A stretch of DNA of 51,227 bases from contig NZ_HF952039.1 in assembly GCF_000430995.1 (NCBI RefSeq), positions 2,879-54,105 of the forward strand, read 5' to 3'. Below are positions 1 through 7,953 of this stretch, piece after piece. The notes below the pieces were generated by a model. The model did no database searches. It saw only the letters and a list, made by a program, of their open reading frames with translations, and had not been told where the DNA came from. The translations under genes were made by a program, and so were the position numbers. Positions within the stretch are counted from its first letter, which is position 1. The number at the start of each line of letters is the position of its first letter. The DNA comes from Thermobrachium celere DSM 8682. GTDB lineage: Bacteria > Bacillota > Clostridia > Clostridiales > Caloramatoraceae.

Positions 1-274
1 GCATTTCCCACATAAGTGCAAGACCTGCTGATGCTGTAGCAGTCATAACTCTACCACCTGCAGCTGCAGCACCAATACATGCTGACATTGCACTGTGTTC
101 TGATTCTACTGCTACGAATTCTGTATCAACTTCACCATTTGCAACGAATTGTGAGAAATATTGTGGAACTTCTGTTGATGGTGTTATAGGGAAAGCAGCA
201 ACAACATCTGGATTAATTTGTTTCATACCAAATGCAACTGCTTCATTACCACTTAAAGATACTCTCTTTGCCAT
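1..274 (-). CDS. porA: Pyruvate:ferredoxin oxidoreductase alpha subunit, N-terminal part (cut by window edge)
   Basis: About 91 N-terminal residues are visible, starting MAKRVSLSGNEAVAFGMKQ; the rest lies off the left edge. The visible part matches the PorA pyrimidine-binding domain: the SGNEAVAFG start, AAFPITPSTEVPQ, the EFVAVESEHSAMSA stretch and the glycine/alanine-rich turn after it. In the four-subunit enzyme this subunit works with beta (TPP and an Fe-S cluster), gamma and delta to decarboxylate pyruvate to acetyl-CoA and reduce ferredoxin. The ATG has a GGGGAGG Shine-Dalgarno six to seven bases upstream. It lies 19 bp after porD in a porC-porD-porA order; porB is expected next, outside the window. 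Pyruvate rather than another 2-oxoacid is the family default, not proven by this fragment. Confidence 0.93.
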   Translation of the reverse strand, partial: MAKRVSLSGNEAVAFGMKQINPDVVAAFPITPSTEVPQYFSQFVANGEVDTEFVAVESEHSAMSACIGAAAAGGRVMTATASAGLALMWEM

Positions 275-293
275 TGCCTAATTCCTCCCCTCA

Positions 294-599
294 TTATTCT
301 TCTGGTACAAAGTCAAGGGCACCGAACTTACATTGTTTTGTACATACTCCACATCCCTTGCAGTGGTCATAATCAAATCCTGCAAGTTTGCCGTTTTCAA
401 CCTTTATTGAGTTGTCTGGACAAACAACCCAGCAAAGTAGGCAATGCTTACATTTATCTTCATACCAAACTGGTCTCATTGCTCTCCAGTCACCAGTCTT
501 GAAGTCTTCTGCATTACCTGCATCTAAAATAACTCCACCTGGTGTAGTTTCTCTCCAAGTTGTTTCATTTGTAATGTTAACCTTTCTTTCTTTATTCAT
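294..599 (-). CDS. porD: Pyruvate:ferredoxin oxidoreductase delta subunit (2x[4Fe-4S] ferredoxin type)
   Basis: A 101-residue protein with two complete 4Fe-4S motifs in its C-terminal half: CKHCLLCWVVCP and CKGCGVCTKQC. Length and the N-terminal approach (TTPGGVILDAGNAEDFKTGDWRAMRP) are typical of PorD, which passes electrons from the catalytic subunits to external ferredoxin. The start overlaps the end of porC by 8 bp, so translation is probably coupled. The ATG has a GGAGGTGA Shine-Dalgarno within the end of porC. All eight cluster cysteines are present, so the subunit should be functional. Confidence 0.96.
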   Translation of the reverse strand: MNKERKVNITNETTWRETTPGGVILDAGNAEDFKTGDWRAMRPVWYEDKCKHCLLCWVVCPDNSIKVENGKLAGFDYDHCKGCGVCTKQCKFGALDFVPEE

Positions 600-1170
600 T
601 TCCCTTCACCTCCTCAAGTGCTCTTTTAACAGCTTCCATGTTCTTTGGAACAACGTGAGGCTTGTTAGCAAACTTATGCTTGAATGAAGCTTCTATGCTG
701 TTTAGGAATGTTTCAACTGGAACTACTCCTGTAATCTTTACAACTGCTGCAAGCATAGGAGTATTTGGGAAGTATGCTCCTAATGTTTCTTCTGAAATTT
801 TTCTTGCATCTATTGTATAAACCTTTCCGTCGAAGTTTAATTCCTTCTTGATTTCTTCAGGTGATTTTGCAGTATTTACTATTACTGCACCATCCTTCTT
901 TAATCCTGCTGTAACAGGTACAGACTTAATTAAAGTTTCATCTACAACTACTACATAATCTGGTTCATAAATATTGCTATGTATTGTTATAGGTTCGTCA
1001 CTTATTCTGTTGTATGCAGTAATTGGAGCACCCATTCTTTCTGGTCCGTATTCTGGGAAACCTTGAATGTACTTTCCAGTATTAAAAGCTACTTCTGCAA
1101 GTAAAAGTGAAGCAGTCTTTGCACCTTGGCCTCCACGACCATGCCAACGAATTTCAACTAGCTTTGCCAT
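592..1170 (-). CDS. porC: Pyruvate:ferredoxin oxidoreductase gamma subunit
   Basis: A 192-residue protein in its likely form. It carries the gamma-subunit signature RWHGRGGQGAKTAS near the N-terminus, which forms part of the CoA-binding subunit, followed by FPEYGPERMGAP and a conserved body ending in VKRALEEV. An upstream in-frame start at 1284 would add 38 residues unlike any PorC. The ATG at 1170 has AGGGAGGAT eight bases upstream and starts exactly at the family N-terminus (MAKLVEIRWHG). It is the first gene of the por operon. Upstream, 1199-1325 holds several copies of a TTATAACAG-like motif, which suggests regulation at this promoter. Confidence 0.96.
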   Translation of the reverse strand: MAKLVEIRWHGRGGQGAKTASLLLAEVAFNTGKYIQGFPEYGPERMGAPITAYNRISDEPITIHSNIYEPDYVVVVDETLIKSVPVTAGLKKDGAVIVNTAKSPEEIKKELNFDGKVYTIDARKISEETLGAYFPNTPMLAAVVKITGVVPVETFLNSIEASFKHKFANKPHVVPKNMEAVKRALEEVKGNE

Positions 1171-1198
1171 TAATTTTATCCTCCCTTCACACTCTTTT

Positions 1199-1325
1199 AT
1201 ATAACAGAAAATTCTGAACAAACCTGTTATAATATAATTACCCTCAATTGTATTATAACAGGATGTACATGCCTTATAACACAAGGCCTGTCATTACAAC
1301 AGATTTACAATTAAAATTGTAACAG
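1199..1325. promoter_or_regulatory. Cluster of TTATAACAG-like operator motifs upstream of the por operon
   Basis: Four same-direction copies lie at 1253-1261 (TTATAACAG), 1274-1282 (TTATAACAC), 1294-1302 (TTACAACAG) and 1317-1325 (TTGTAACAG), spaced 21, 20 and 23 bp. An opposite copy CTGTTATAA lies at 1224-1232 and a partial one at 1199-1207. The outer pair forms a perfect 12-bp inverted repeat, 1223-1234 with 1251-1262, which contains TATAAT on the minus strand and so may cover the -10 of the por promoter. The regulator is unknown. The spacing of about two helical turns suggests cooperative binding on one DNA face. Confidence 0.5.
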
Positions 1326-1412
1326 ACTAGCAAAAACCTGTCAATAAACTTACCTAAAAAATTAGACTTGTCTAAAAATTTGTTAGTTCTTTAACATTTA
1401 TTAAGCAAAAAT

Positions 1413-1440
1413 AAAAGAACAAGCTTAAACTTGTCCTTTT
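1413..1440 (-). terminator. Rho-independent terminator after bofA
   Basis: Minus-strand hairpin with arms 1413-1423 and 1430-1440 (11 bp, one wobble pair) and a six-base loop. The stem ends in U-rich sequence (TTTTAT). It overlaps the bofA stop codon by two bases. Confidence 0.7.
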
Positions 1441-1711
1441 AAAATATAGCCCACTTCATCAATGCCAACACCAAAATACCAGGTATTCCAAGCATTCCAA
1501 CACATGCAGAAGTCCAAATATTAAGTGGGATTGATATGTTAAATTTTTGTCCTATAAAATTTATTAAAAATATTATTACTGCACCAAGCACTGTTTTAAA
1601 AATTATCTTTAATAATAACAACCCTCTTTCCTTTAAAGCCATTACAAATATAAACAGAAGAAATATTATCAAAACATATATAACAACATTAAAATCAACA
1701 TTTAAAGGCAT
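1439..1711 (-). CDS. bofA: Pro-sigma-K processing inhibitor BofA family membrane protein
   Basis: A 90-residue, very hydrophobic protein with about three membrane segments (roughly 8-25, 32-55 and 64-88). It ends in the BofA pattern CVGMLGIPGILVLALMKWAIF. In Bacillus, BofA holds the SpoIVFB protease inactive in the forespore membrane until sigma-K is needed; the family also occurs in Clostridia. It follows yaaL as in the conserved recR-yaaL-bofA order, which strongly supports the call. Here that pair is separated from recR by about 6.5 kb. The ATG has AGGGAGG just upstream. Confidence 0.9.
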   Translation of the reverse strand: MPLNVDFNVVIYVLIIFLLFIFVMALKERGLLLLKIIFKTVLGAVIIFLINFIGQKFNISIPLNIWTSACVGMLGIPGILVLALMKWAIF

Positions 1712-1751
1712 ATATTCCTCCCTATAAACTTATTTGTTATATGTATATGCC

Positions 1752-2021
1752 TTAAAAATTAACTATATTATTAATTCTTCTTGCAACTTTAAACAAATAA
1801 CACAACCTTGCAAATTCAGCCTTCTCTTTAAATATTGCATAGTCAATTATATCTGGATCAGTTGAATATTTAAATATTTCTTGTGCGTTTTTTATTTCTA
1901 AAAGTGTCCTTTCTATTTCGTTTTTTACCTCCATTAGTTCCTTATTTTCTTCAACCTTTGGTGAACTTATAACCTTTATTGCTCTTTCTATTAAGTCTAT
2001 AGTTGAAACATGTCCATCCAT
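1752..2021 (-). CDS. yaaL: DUF2508 (YaaL) family protein
   Basis: An 89-residue soluble helical protein. It shows the YaaL layout: an early stretch of conserved acidic and leucine residues (KNEIERTLLEIKNAQEIF), then STDPDIIDYAIFKEKAEFARLCYLFKVAR, which matches the family pattern 'DPDLIDxAIYxxxAAxxRYxxLxxxAR'. The function of this family is not known. A longer in-frame start at 2129 would add 36 residues with no family similarity. The ATG at 2021 has a very strong GGAGGAGGGG site. It immediately precedes bofA, as in Bacillus and Clostridium, but its usual upstream neighbour recR is 6.5 kb away. Confidence 0.85.
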   Translation of the reverse strand: MDGHVSTIDLIERAIKVISSPKVEENKELMEVKNEIERTLLEIKNAQEIFKYSTDPDIIDYAIFKEKAEFARLCYLFKVARRINNIVNF

Positions 2022-2139
2022 TATAACCCCTCCTCCAAATTCTTTATTTAGATTATTAACATTTTTAGGAGAAGTTATACAAACAAATGAAAAATAACCA
2101 ATTTTTAAATTGATATAAATTAATCTCAAATAAATTTAA

Positions 2140-2167
2140 CCCCATGCAAAAACTTTTTTGCATGGGG
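2140..2167 (-). terminator. Terminator after the GGDEF/HD-GYP gene
   Basis: A 12-bp perfect hairpin (arms 2140-2151 and 2156-2167, CCCCATGC at the base) lies ten bases after the stop at 2177. The downstream minus-strand sequence TTAAATTTATTT is only moderately U-rich. It separates this gene from yaaL-bofA. Confidence 0.6.
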
Positions 2168-2176
2168 AAAAGGATC

Positions 2177-4333
2177 TTACTTTTGAATAATGTTTAAAAA
2201 AGCTTCAACGACATCTGGATCAAACTGAGTTCCGCTACATCGTTTTATTTCTTCTATTGCCTCTTCATGAGTTTTTACTTTGTTATAACCTCTTGAATTT
2301 GTCATTGCATCATATGAATCAGCAACTGCTAAAATTCTGCACTCTATTGGTATTTCATCTCCCTTTAAACCAAGAGGGTACCCCTTACCATCCCATCTTT
2401 CATGATGTTTTAAAATCAAATCTGCAATACTTGATAGCTCATTTGAATTTAGTGCAATTCTATATCCCTTCTCAGTATGTGCCTTCATTATTTCCCATTC
2501 TTCATCCGTCAATTTACCCTTTTTATTTAATATATCATCAGGTATGGCAACCTTTCCTAAGTCGTGTACATCTGCAAGAAGAAGTAAATTGTTCTTTTTA
2601 GCATCAGATAAATTCATTCTGTCTGCAATCTTTTCACAAATTTTCCTTACCCTTTCTGTATGACCATGTGTAATAAAGTCTTTTTCCGCCAACGTTGCCA
2701 TTAATACATTCATTATTTGATTTTTACTACTTGCCTTATTTAAAAGTTTATCTTTATACATCATATCATCTGCTTCTTTTATGGCATCTTTTATTGTTTT
2801 ATTCCTCTTTGCTGTTGAATAACCCATCGCTACACTCAATGTCAATATTTTCTCATCAAGAGTTTCATTGAACTTTTCAATCTCACTCTTTATTTTCTTA
2901 ACAAGGTTTTCAGCATCTTCCTCATTATAATTTGGCATTATAATAACAAATTCGTCTCCACCAATTCTTGCACAAATTTCTCCATTCTTTATACATCTTT
3001 TAACTACCACTGCAAACATCTTTAGAAGCTTATCTCCATATTGATGTCCCATTGTATCGTTAATCAATTTTAACCCATTAACATCTGCCAATATTACACT
3101 TACAACACTACCCTTTTTGCCTTCAAATGCATCTACAACCTTGTTATAATAATTTAGGTTGTAAAAACCGGTTAAGCTATCATGAAGACTTAAATACCTA
3201 AGCTGTTTCTCATAATCCTTTATTTCTGTTATATCAGTGTATATTGCATATCCACCTACTACTTTACCATTTATTCTTATTGATACACTTCTTAATAATA
3301 CATTTATCGGGTTATTATATTTACCATAACGTACAGTTTCAATATTAACCATGCCTTCTCTAATGGCTATATCTGTACATTCCCTTGCCTCTTTATACCT
3401 TTCCTTTGGAACCACCAAAGTGTCTATATCCTTACCTATACACTCTTCCCTTGTATAACTAAACATTTTAAGAAAGGCATCATTAACATTAACAACATAC
3501 CCTTCTCTATCAAACTCTGCTATTCCATCTTGAGAGTTACAAAAAAGAGCCTGCAAATATTCCCTCTGCTTAGTTTCCCTTTCTTTTTCTTCTACCAATC
3601 TCTCTTCTGTTTCTTTTCTCCTTTCTACTTCTCTTTTTAACATCTTATTCAACTTAGAAAGCTTTATTAAATAAACAATAAATAAAAGCATACCCATTAG
3701 GGACGTTAAAGTAAAGAGAATCCTCTGCTGTTTTAAGATTATATTCATATTTTTAAATGCACTATTTACATATACCCCTGTTCCAATATATGCATTGATC
3801 TCTGGAATTCCTTTAACATATGAAAGTTTTTCTTCATATTCATTAGAATTAGGTAGAAATGCCTGATACTTAACATATGCTCCATCCTTTGATGATTTTG
3901 CAGCCCTTGTTAGCTCCTGTATTACATACTTTCCTGTTGGATCTTTGTAATTCCATTGATTTGTGCCTTCTTTTTCTGGCTGAAATGGTTGAACTAGATA
4001 AATTCCATTGTATGTGCTCATGAATATATAGTTGTAGGAATATTCATCTTTATAAATCATTCTTCTTACTACATTTGCAACTTCTCTTCTAGCTTCTTCC
4101 TCTGTAATTTTCCCCTGCCTTTTTTGTTCTAATATAGGCTCAATTGCGTTGTATGCTATTTCTACCTTCTGCTTCAGCTCTAATCTTCTCTGTTTCTCAA
4201 CCTCATTTAAAAACCTTTTAGATAGATTATCTGTAAAATAAAGCTGAAGAAAAACTAACACAAAAACTAAAAACATAATCACCTGTCGGTTAATTATACT
4301 ATTTATAAATGCTTTAATCTTCTGTCGAAACAT
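2177..4333 (-). CDS. Membrane sensor with Cache, PAS, GGDEF and HD-GYP domains (c-di-GMP turnover)
   Basis: 718 residues. TM1 lies at about 17-35 and an extracellular single Cache domain at about 55-195 (NYIFMSTYNGIYLVQP, YIGTGVYVNSAF). TM2 lies at about 205-223, then a coiled coil (225-260), PAS (262-372), GGDEF (378-535) and HD-GYP (545-718). The cyclase motif is intact (IGGDEF, 458-462). The residues at the usual RxxD inhibitory site are K449-NGE452, so product inhibition is probably lost. The HD-GYP motifs are intact: H590-D591 followed by GK, HH at 643-644, and GYP at 651-653. The protein could therefore both make and break c-di-GMP in response to an external ligand. It is a single-gene unit lying between recR and yaaL. 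Ligand and net activity cannot be read from sequence. Confidence 0.92.
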   Translation of the reverse strand: MFRQKIKAFINSIINRQVIMFLVFVLVFLQLYFTDNLSKRFLNEVEKQRRLELKQKVEIAYNAIEPILEQKRQGKITEEEARREVANVVRRMIYKDEYSYNYIFMSTYNGIYLVQPFQPEKEGTNQWNYKDPTGKYVIQELTRAAKSSKDGAYVKYQAFLPNSNEYEEKLSYVKGIPEINAYIGTGVYVNSAFKNMNIILKQQRILFTLTSLMGMLLFIVYLIKLSKLNKMLKREVERRKETEERLVEEKERETKQREYLQALFCNSQDGIAEFDREGYVVNVNDAFLKMFSYTREECIGKDIDTLVVPKERYKEARECTDIAIREGMVNIETVRYGKYNNPINVLLRSVSIRINGKVVGGYAIYTDITEIKDYEKQLRYLSLHDSLTGFYNLNYYNKVVDAFEGKKGSVVSVILADVNGLKLINDTMGHQYGDKLLKMFAVVVKRCIKNGEICARIGGDEFVIIMPNYNEEDAENLVKKIKSEIEKFNETLDEKILTLSVAMGYSTAKRNKTIKDAIKEADDMMYKDKLLNKASSKNQIMNVLMATLAEKDFITHGHTERVRKICEKIADRMNLSDAKKNNLLLLADVHDLGKVAIPDDILNKKGKLTDEEWEIMKAHTEKGYRIALNSNELSSIADLILKHHERWDGKGYPLGLKGDEIPIECRILAVADSYDAMTNSRGYNKVKTHEEAIEEIKRCSGTQFDPDVVEAFLNIIQK

Positions 4334-4460
4334 ACCCTCACCAAACCTCTTGATAATTTATGACAATATTATACATTAATGAAAATATAAAATAAACACC
4401 AATATATAAAATAAATTGTTACAAGCGATAAAGCAAATAAATCACTTTTAAGCATAATTT

Positions 4461-4483
4461 AAGGAAGGTATAGTACCTCCCTT
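4461..4483 (-). terminator. Terminator-like hairpin after LysR gene
   Basis: Arms 4461-4470 and 4474-4483 (10 bp with one wobble) with a three-base loop, followed on the minus strand by AAATTATG. It lies 19 bases after the LysR stop. The U-tract is weak, so termination strength is uncertain. Confidence 0.45.
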
Positions 4484-4501
4484 TATGGTTTTAATATCAA
4501 A

Positions 4502-5404
4502 TTATTTTTTATAATCATTTAGACTTATATTCATTATACAAAAGTCTATAAAATTGCCTATAAATTCATCTTTAGCCTCTTCTAAATATATAAAGTTAAA
4601 TTCCCTATATATACGAATATCTTTAATTGGAACTTCCTTTAAAGTTCCAATGCTTAATTCCTTTTTTATGGCCTCTTTTGATATTATAGTGTATCCTAAG
4701 TTAGCCTCTACCAAGGATATAATTGCATTGATACTTCCTATCTCCATATATGGTTTTATATCATTTATGTTATATCCTATTTCCTCTAATTTTTGCTCAA
4801 ATATCTTTCTTGTACCTGAACCCTTTTCTCTAAGTATTAAATTCCCTTTTAAAACTTCTTCAATATCAACCTCTTTTTGTGTTGCAAAATAATGTTCAGG
4901 TGATACAGCTAAAACCAATTCATCATCTTTAAATTTATTATAACAGAACTTATTTCTATCAAATGGTCCTTCAACAACTGCAAAATCAAGTTCTCTTTTC
5001 AGTAGCTTATCTTCAATATCTTCTGTATTATATACTTCAAGTAATATTTTTATATTTTCATTTATCTTTTGAAATTCTGCTATAATCTTTGGTAAAACAT
5101 ATCCACCAATAGTCATACTTGCACCAACATTATATGTTTTTTGTATACCAGTCTTGTTTTTTATTTCATCAAAGGCTTTTCTATATAATATTTCTATATT
5201 CTGTGCATATTTAAATAAAATTTTTCCTTCATCTGTAAGTTCAATATTTCTGCCCTTTTTTCTAAAAAGTTTAACCCCATAATAATCCTCAAGGGATTTA
5301 ATATGTTGAGATACAGCGGGTTGTGTTAAATTAAGATACTCTGCTGCATTTGTATAATTTTTAAATTTTGCAAGTGCTATAAATGAAGTTAATTTAGCAT
5401 CCAT
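4502..5404 (-). CDS. LysR-family regulator, probable regulator of yeiH
   Basis: About 300 residues. The N-terminal winged helix-turn-helix is clear (FIALAKFKNYTNAAEYLNLTQPAVSQHIKSLEDYYGVKLFRKKGR), followed by the usual LysR effector domain with a periplasmic-binding-protein fold. It is divergent from yeiH across 144 bp, and a perfect dyad (5446-5466) lies between them, the classic layout for a LysR activator and its target. It resembles the CysL/YeiE type that controls sulfur genes; that is inferred from target and family. Start choice is uncertain: ATG 5404 fits the family N-terminus, while in-frame ATGs at 5416 and 5440 lack well-spaced ribosome sites. Confidence 0.9.
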   Translation of the reverse strand: MDAKLTSFIALAKFKNYTNAAEYLNLTQPAVSQHIKSLEDYYGVKLFRKKGRNIELTDEGKILFKYAQNIEILYRKAFDEIKNKTGIQKTYNVGASMTIGGYVLPKIIAEFQKINENIKILLEVYNTEDIEDKLLKRELDFAVVEGPFDRNKFCYNKFKDDELVLAVSPEHYFATQKEVDIEEVLKGNLILREKGSGTRKIFEQKLEEIGYNINDIKPYMEIGSINAIISLVEANLGYTIISKEAIKKELSIGTLKEVPIKDIRIYREFNFIYLEEAKDEFIGNFIDFCIMNISLNDYKK

Positions 5405-5445
5405 CAAATCTATCATCCCCAGAATAAATATAAAATGCAATTCTA

Positions 5446-5466
5446 ATTATAACATATTGTTATAAT
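5446..5466. promoter_or_regulatory. Perfect dyad, probable LysR operator between lysR and yeiH
   Basis: Inverted repeat ATTATAACA (5446-5454), three-base spacer TAT, TGTTATAAT (5458-5466). The two nine-base arms match exactly. It contains the T-N11-A LysR signature and sits between the divergent regulator and its presumed target. Confidence 0.65.
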
Positions 5467-5548
5467 CTTATCATAAATTCTTTATTGTTCATTTAAATGC
5501 TTATATTTATATTATTAGTATAAAATTACTTATAAAGGAGTTGACATT

Positions 5549-6544
5549 ATGAAGTGGATAAAGGAAAACTTAAGTGGTATAACTTTATGTTTTATTTTAG
5601 CTACTATATCATATAAACTTGGGAAAGTGTTCCCTATAGTAGGTGGACCTGTATTTGGCATTATTTTAGGTATAATAATTAACAATACAATAGGAAAACC
5701 TAAAAACACTCAAGAAGGAATAAAATTTACTTCTAAAAAAATTCTTCAATGGGCAATCATTGTTTTAGGTGCAGGTTTAAATATAAAACAGATTTATCAA
5801 ACAGGATTAGAATCTTTATCTGTTACTATTGTTACACTTATTGTAGCGTTTGCTACAGCATTTATTTTCGGAAAACTTCTTAACATCCCATATAAATTAA
5901 AATCCCTCATAGGAGTTGGAACTGCAATTTGTGGTGGCTCTGCGATTGCTGCAATATCTCCAATAATAGAGGCAGATGAAATGGAGGTGGCCTACTCAAT
6001 ATCTACAATATTTTTATTCAATGTAATTGCTGTACTTATATTCCCACCACTTGGTCATATACTTGGCTTTGATGATAAGGCCTTTGGACTTTGGGCTGGA
6101 ACTGCAATAAACGATACGTCATCTGTTGTTGCTGCAGGATATATATACAGCAATACTGCTGGTGCCTATGCTACAATTGTTAAATTAACTAGAACTACTA
6201 TGATTATTCCTATCTCACTTATCTTTGCAATAATTACATCATTACAAAAGAAAAAAGACTCAAAACAAAATAACTCTGTAAATTACAGCTTCAATAAAAT
6301 ATTCCCTTGGTTTATCATTTGGTTTTTAGTCGCTTCTATTTTAAATACAATAGGTTTATTCCCTAAGGAAACTATTTCATATATAAATTCAGTAGGTAAA
6401 TTTATGATTATTATGGCACTTTCTGCTGTTGGACTTTCAACAGACTTTAAAAAGATACTCAAAACTGGTATAAAACCACTATTATTAGGCCTAATTGTTT
6501 GGTTTGCAGTTGCAGTATCAAGCATAATAGTTCAAGCTCTATAA
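5549..6544 (+). CDS. yeiH: YeiH/UPF0324 family membrane protein (putative sulfate/anion exporter)
   Basis: 331 residues and about ten hydrophobic membrane segments. Family features include GPVFGIILGIIINN near the N-terminus, the glycine-rich VGTAICGGSAIAAISPII, and AGTAINDTSSVVAAG in the middle, then LLGLIVWFAVAVSS at the end. The family (PF03601) is annotated as a putative sulfate exporter; the substrate has not been firmly shown for most members. AAAGGAG lies eight bases upstream of the ATG. A divergent LysR gene and a perfect dyad lie upstream, and a bidirectional terminator lies downstream, so it is a one-gene transcript. Confidence 0.9.
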   Translation: MKWIKENLSGITLCFILATISYKLGKVFPIVGGPVFGIILGIIINNTIGKPKNTQEGIKFTSKKILQWAIIVLGAGLNIKQIYQTGLESLSVTIVTLIVAFATAFIFGKLLNIPYKLKSLIGVGTAICGGSAIAAISPIIEADEMEVAYSISTIFLFNVIAVLIFPPLGHILGFDDKAFGLWAGTAINDTSSVVAAGYIYSNTAGAYATIVKLTRTTMIIPISLIFAIITSLQKKKDSKQNNSVNYSFNKIFPWFIIWFLVASILNTIGLFPKETISYINSVGKFMIIMALSAVGLSTDFKKILKTGIKPLLLGLIVWFAVAVSSIIVQAL

Positions 6545-6590
6545 GAAATATTAATCATATACTTATCTAAAAAATCAAACCTTTAAATAA

Positions 6591-6621
6591 AAAAGAGCAA
6601 GGTGAAAAACCTTACTCTTTT
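6591..6621. terminator. Bidirectional terminator between yeiH and the GNAT gene
   Basis: Hairpin with AAAAGAG at the left base and CTCTTTT at the right, plus an AAGG/CCTT inner stem. T-rich sequence follows on the plus strand (TCTTTTATTTTAT) and an A-rich run precedes it, so it can serve both convergent genes. Confidence 0.75.
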
Positions 6622-6656
6622 ATTTTATATAATATTTTTTAAGTTATTTTTCTACA

Positions 6657-7160
6657 TTATATATTATATCTTGCCATTAAATACTCATCTACATATTTTC
6701 CATTTTTTATAGCAGCATATTTTTTTGTTCCTTCTATTTGAAAACCTAGAGATTCATATAGATTTATCGCCCTATCATTATCAACGAAAACACAAAGCTC
6801 AACCCTTACAAGCTTTAGCCAATTATCCGCAAGGTCTAATACTTCTTCAAGTAGTGCCTTGCCTATCCCCATACCTTGATAGTCTTTATGTACCATTATC
6901 CCTATACTTGCTGAATGTCTACACCTTGGATTTGAATTAACATGAAGTCCTACAACTCCAACAACTTTTCTCACGCCATTATTATTAACCTCTGCAACAA
7001 ACACATAATCATTAGGTCCTAAATTTTTGATAAAATCCTCTGTTTTATTTATTCTTTCACTTTTAATTCCTAATATTGTTTCCCTAACCCCATCCATTCT
7101 TCTCATTTCATTAACATCCTCTGCATCTTCAAACCTTATCGGTCTTATTATATAGTTCAT
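6657..7160 (-). CDS. GNAT-family N-acetyltransferase (YhhY/RimI-like)
   Basis: 167 residues, a complete single GNAT domain. Acetyl-CoA binding motif A is clear, IGIMVHKDYQGMGIGKALLEEVL (Q-x-x-G-x-G). Motif B follows as VELCVFVDNDRAINLYESLGFQIEG. The beginning, IRPIRFEDAEDVNEMRRMDGVRETI, resembles the YhhY subgroup that acetylates free amino acids or similar small amines. The substrate is not determined. GGAGGGG sits five bases before the ATG. It lies between recR and yaaL with other non-operon genes and 30 bp downstream of the GRAM gene. Confidence 0.88.
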   Translation of the reverse strand: MNYIIRPIRFEDAEDVNEMRRMDGVRETILGIKSERINKTEDFIKNLGPNDYVFVAEVNNNGVRKVVGVVGLHVNSNPRCRHSASIGIMVHKDYQGMGIGKALLEEVLDLADNWLKLVRVELCVFVDNDRAINLYESLGFQIEGTKKYAAIKNGKYVDEYLMARYNI

Positions 7161-7190
7161 ATAACCCCTCCTATTTAATATTAAACTAAT

Positions 7191-7685
7191 TCATATTTTT
7201 ACATCTTCAATTACCCTAATCCACTCATCCAAATTGTTAACAACAAAAACTTCTTCCCTGCCATCTATGGTTTCAATTTCAAGTCCTTTCCTTATTAATT
7301 TAGCAATTAGTTTCTTTTTTAATTCTTTTATATCTGATAACTTAATTATTGTTTGATGAGGCCTAAGATTATATTTATGTGATTGGAAAATAAGTTCATC
7401 TTTAGTTAAAAACAGCCATCCACCTGCTGCTTCAAATTTAGTAAAATGATTAGCAGGACCGTTATAAATTATTTCTTTTCCATTTGTTATCTCTAATCCA
7501 AGCCTTTTAAACTTTTTATTTTGAAAGTACATAAAAATACCAATAAATATTCCAAAAAAAATTCCTGCTAATATTCCTTTAATAATTCCCTTAAATAATG
7601 ATAAGGTTATTAGAGAAAAAAATATACTCATAAAAAAAGCAAAAAGTAAAGTTGCATAGACTGTAGTTTTAATAGCACTTTTCAT
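7191..7685 (-). CDS. Small membrane protein with a GRAM-like domain
   Basis: About 164 residues. Two adjacent hydrophobic segments (about 8-32 and 35-55) form an N-terminal hairpin anchor. The C-terminal half resembles a GRAM/PH-like fold: NGPANHFTKFEAAGGWLFLTKDELIFQSHKYNLRPHQTIIKLSDI, then a beta-rich end. GRAM domains usually bind membranes or lipids; no enzymatic motif is visible. ATG at 7685 is chosen because AGGAG lies eight bases upstream; the in-frame GTG at 7694 overlaps that site. Function is unknown. It is the first gene after the repeat-rich region. Confidence 0.7.
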   Translation of the reverse strand: MKSAIKTTVYATLLFAFFMSIFFSLITLSLFKGIIKGILAGIFFGIFIGIFMYFQNKKFKRLGLEITNGKEIIYNGPANHFTKFEAAGGWLFLTKDELIFQSHKYNLRPHQTIIKLSDIKELKKKLIAKLIRKGLEIETIDGREEVFVVNNLDEWIRVIEDVKI

Positions 7686-7792
7686 TTTATCCACTCCTAA
7701 TTTGTAAATATATTTCCATTTGTAAACTTTCTACACAAACAATATAATTCCTTTTTATAGATGTGATTTTTTAAAAAATACCATATTATAAC

Positions 7793-7882
7793 AAAAAGGA
7801 AGAGCCTTAATTTACTCTTCCTTTTTTGAGCAAGTTTATTTTATTTTGAAGAAGTTTAATTGGAATTGAAGGAGTTTTTTTG
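7793..7882. repeat. Direct repeat copy A (about 90 bp, pairs with 8411-8499)
   Basis: This stretch closely matches 8411-8499: both begin AAAAGGAAGAGCCTTAA, carry a GGAAGAG...CTCTTCC hairpin, then TTTAATTGGAATTGAAGGAG and end in a run of T before G. I count only scattered substitutions and small indels. The hairpin (about 7798-7825) is terminator-like. Confidence 0.75.
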
Positions 7883-7891
7883 GGAAAAATA

Positions 7892-7918
7892 AGTAAGGCA
7901 AAAACCTTACTCTTTTTT
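7892..7918 (+). terminator. Terminator-like hairpin in the repeat region
   Basis: GTAAGG, a CAAAAA loop and CCTTAC, followed by TCTTTTTTATT on the plus strand. No plus-strand gene ends here, so it may be a relic or part of the repeat patch. Confidence 0.5.
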
Positions 7919-7953
7919 ATTGTACATAATTTCAAAACTTCACCTTCAAATTT

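Noticed and set aside
388-687. Plus-strand frame opposite porD/porC
   Set aside because: Shadow of the por genes; no ribosome site and no family resemblance.
1223-1262. Rex operator upstream of por
   Set aside because: The expected TTGTTAA-N4-TTAACAA form is not present; the dyad has a different core, so no Rex site was called.
592-1284. Longer porC start at 1284
   Set aside because: The extra N-terminus is not PorC-like and would cover the operator cluster; ATG 1170 has a better ribosome site.
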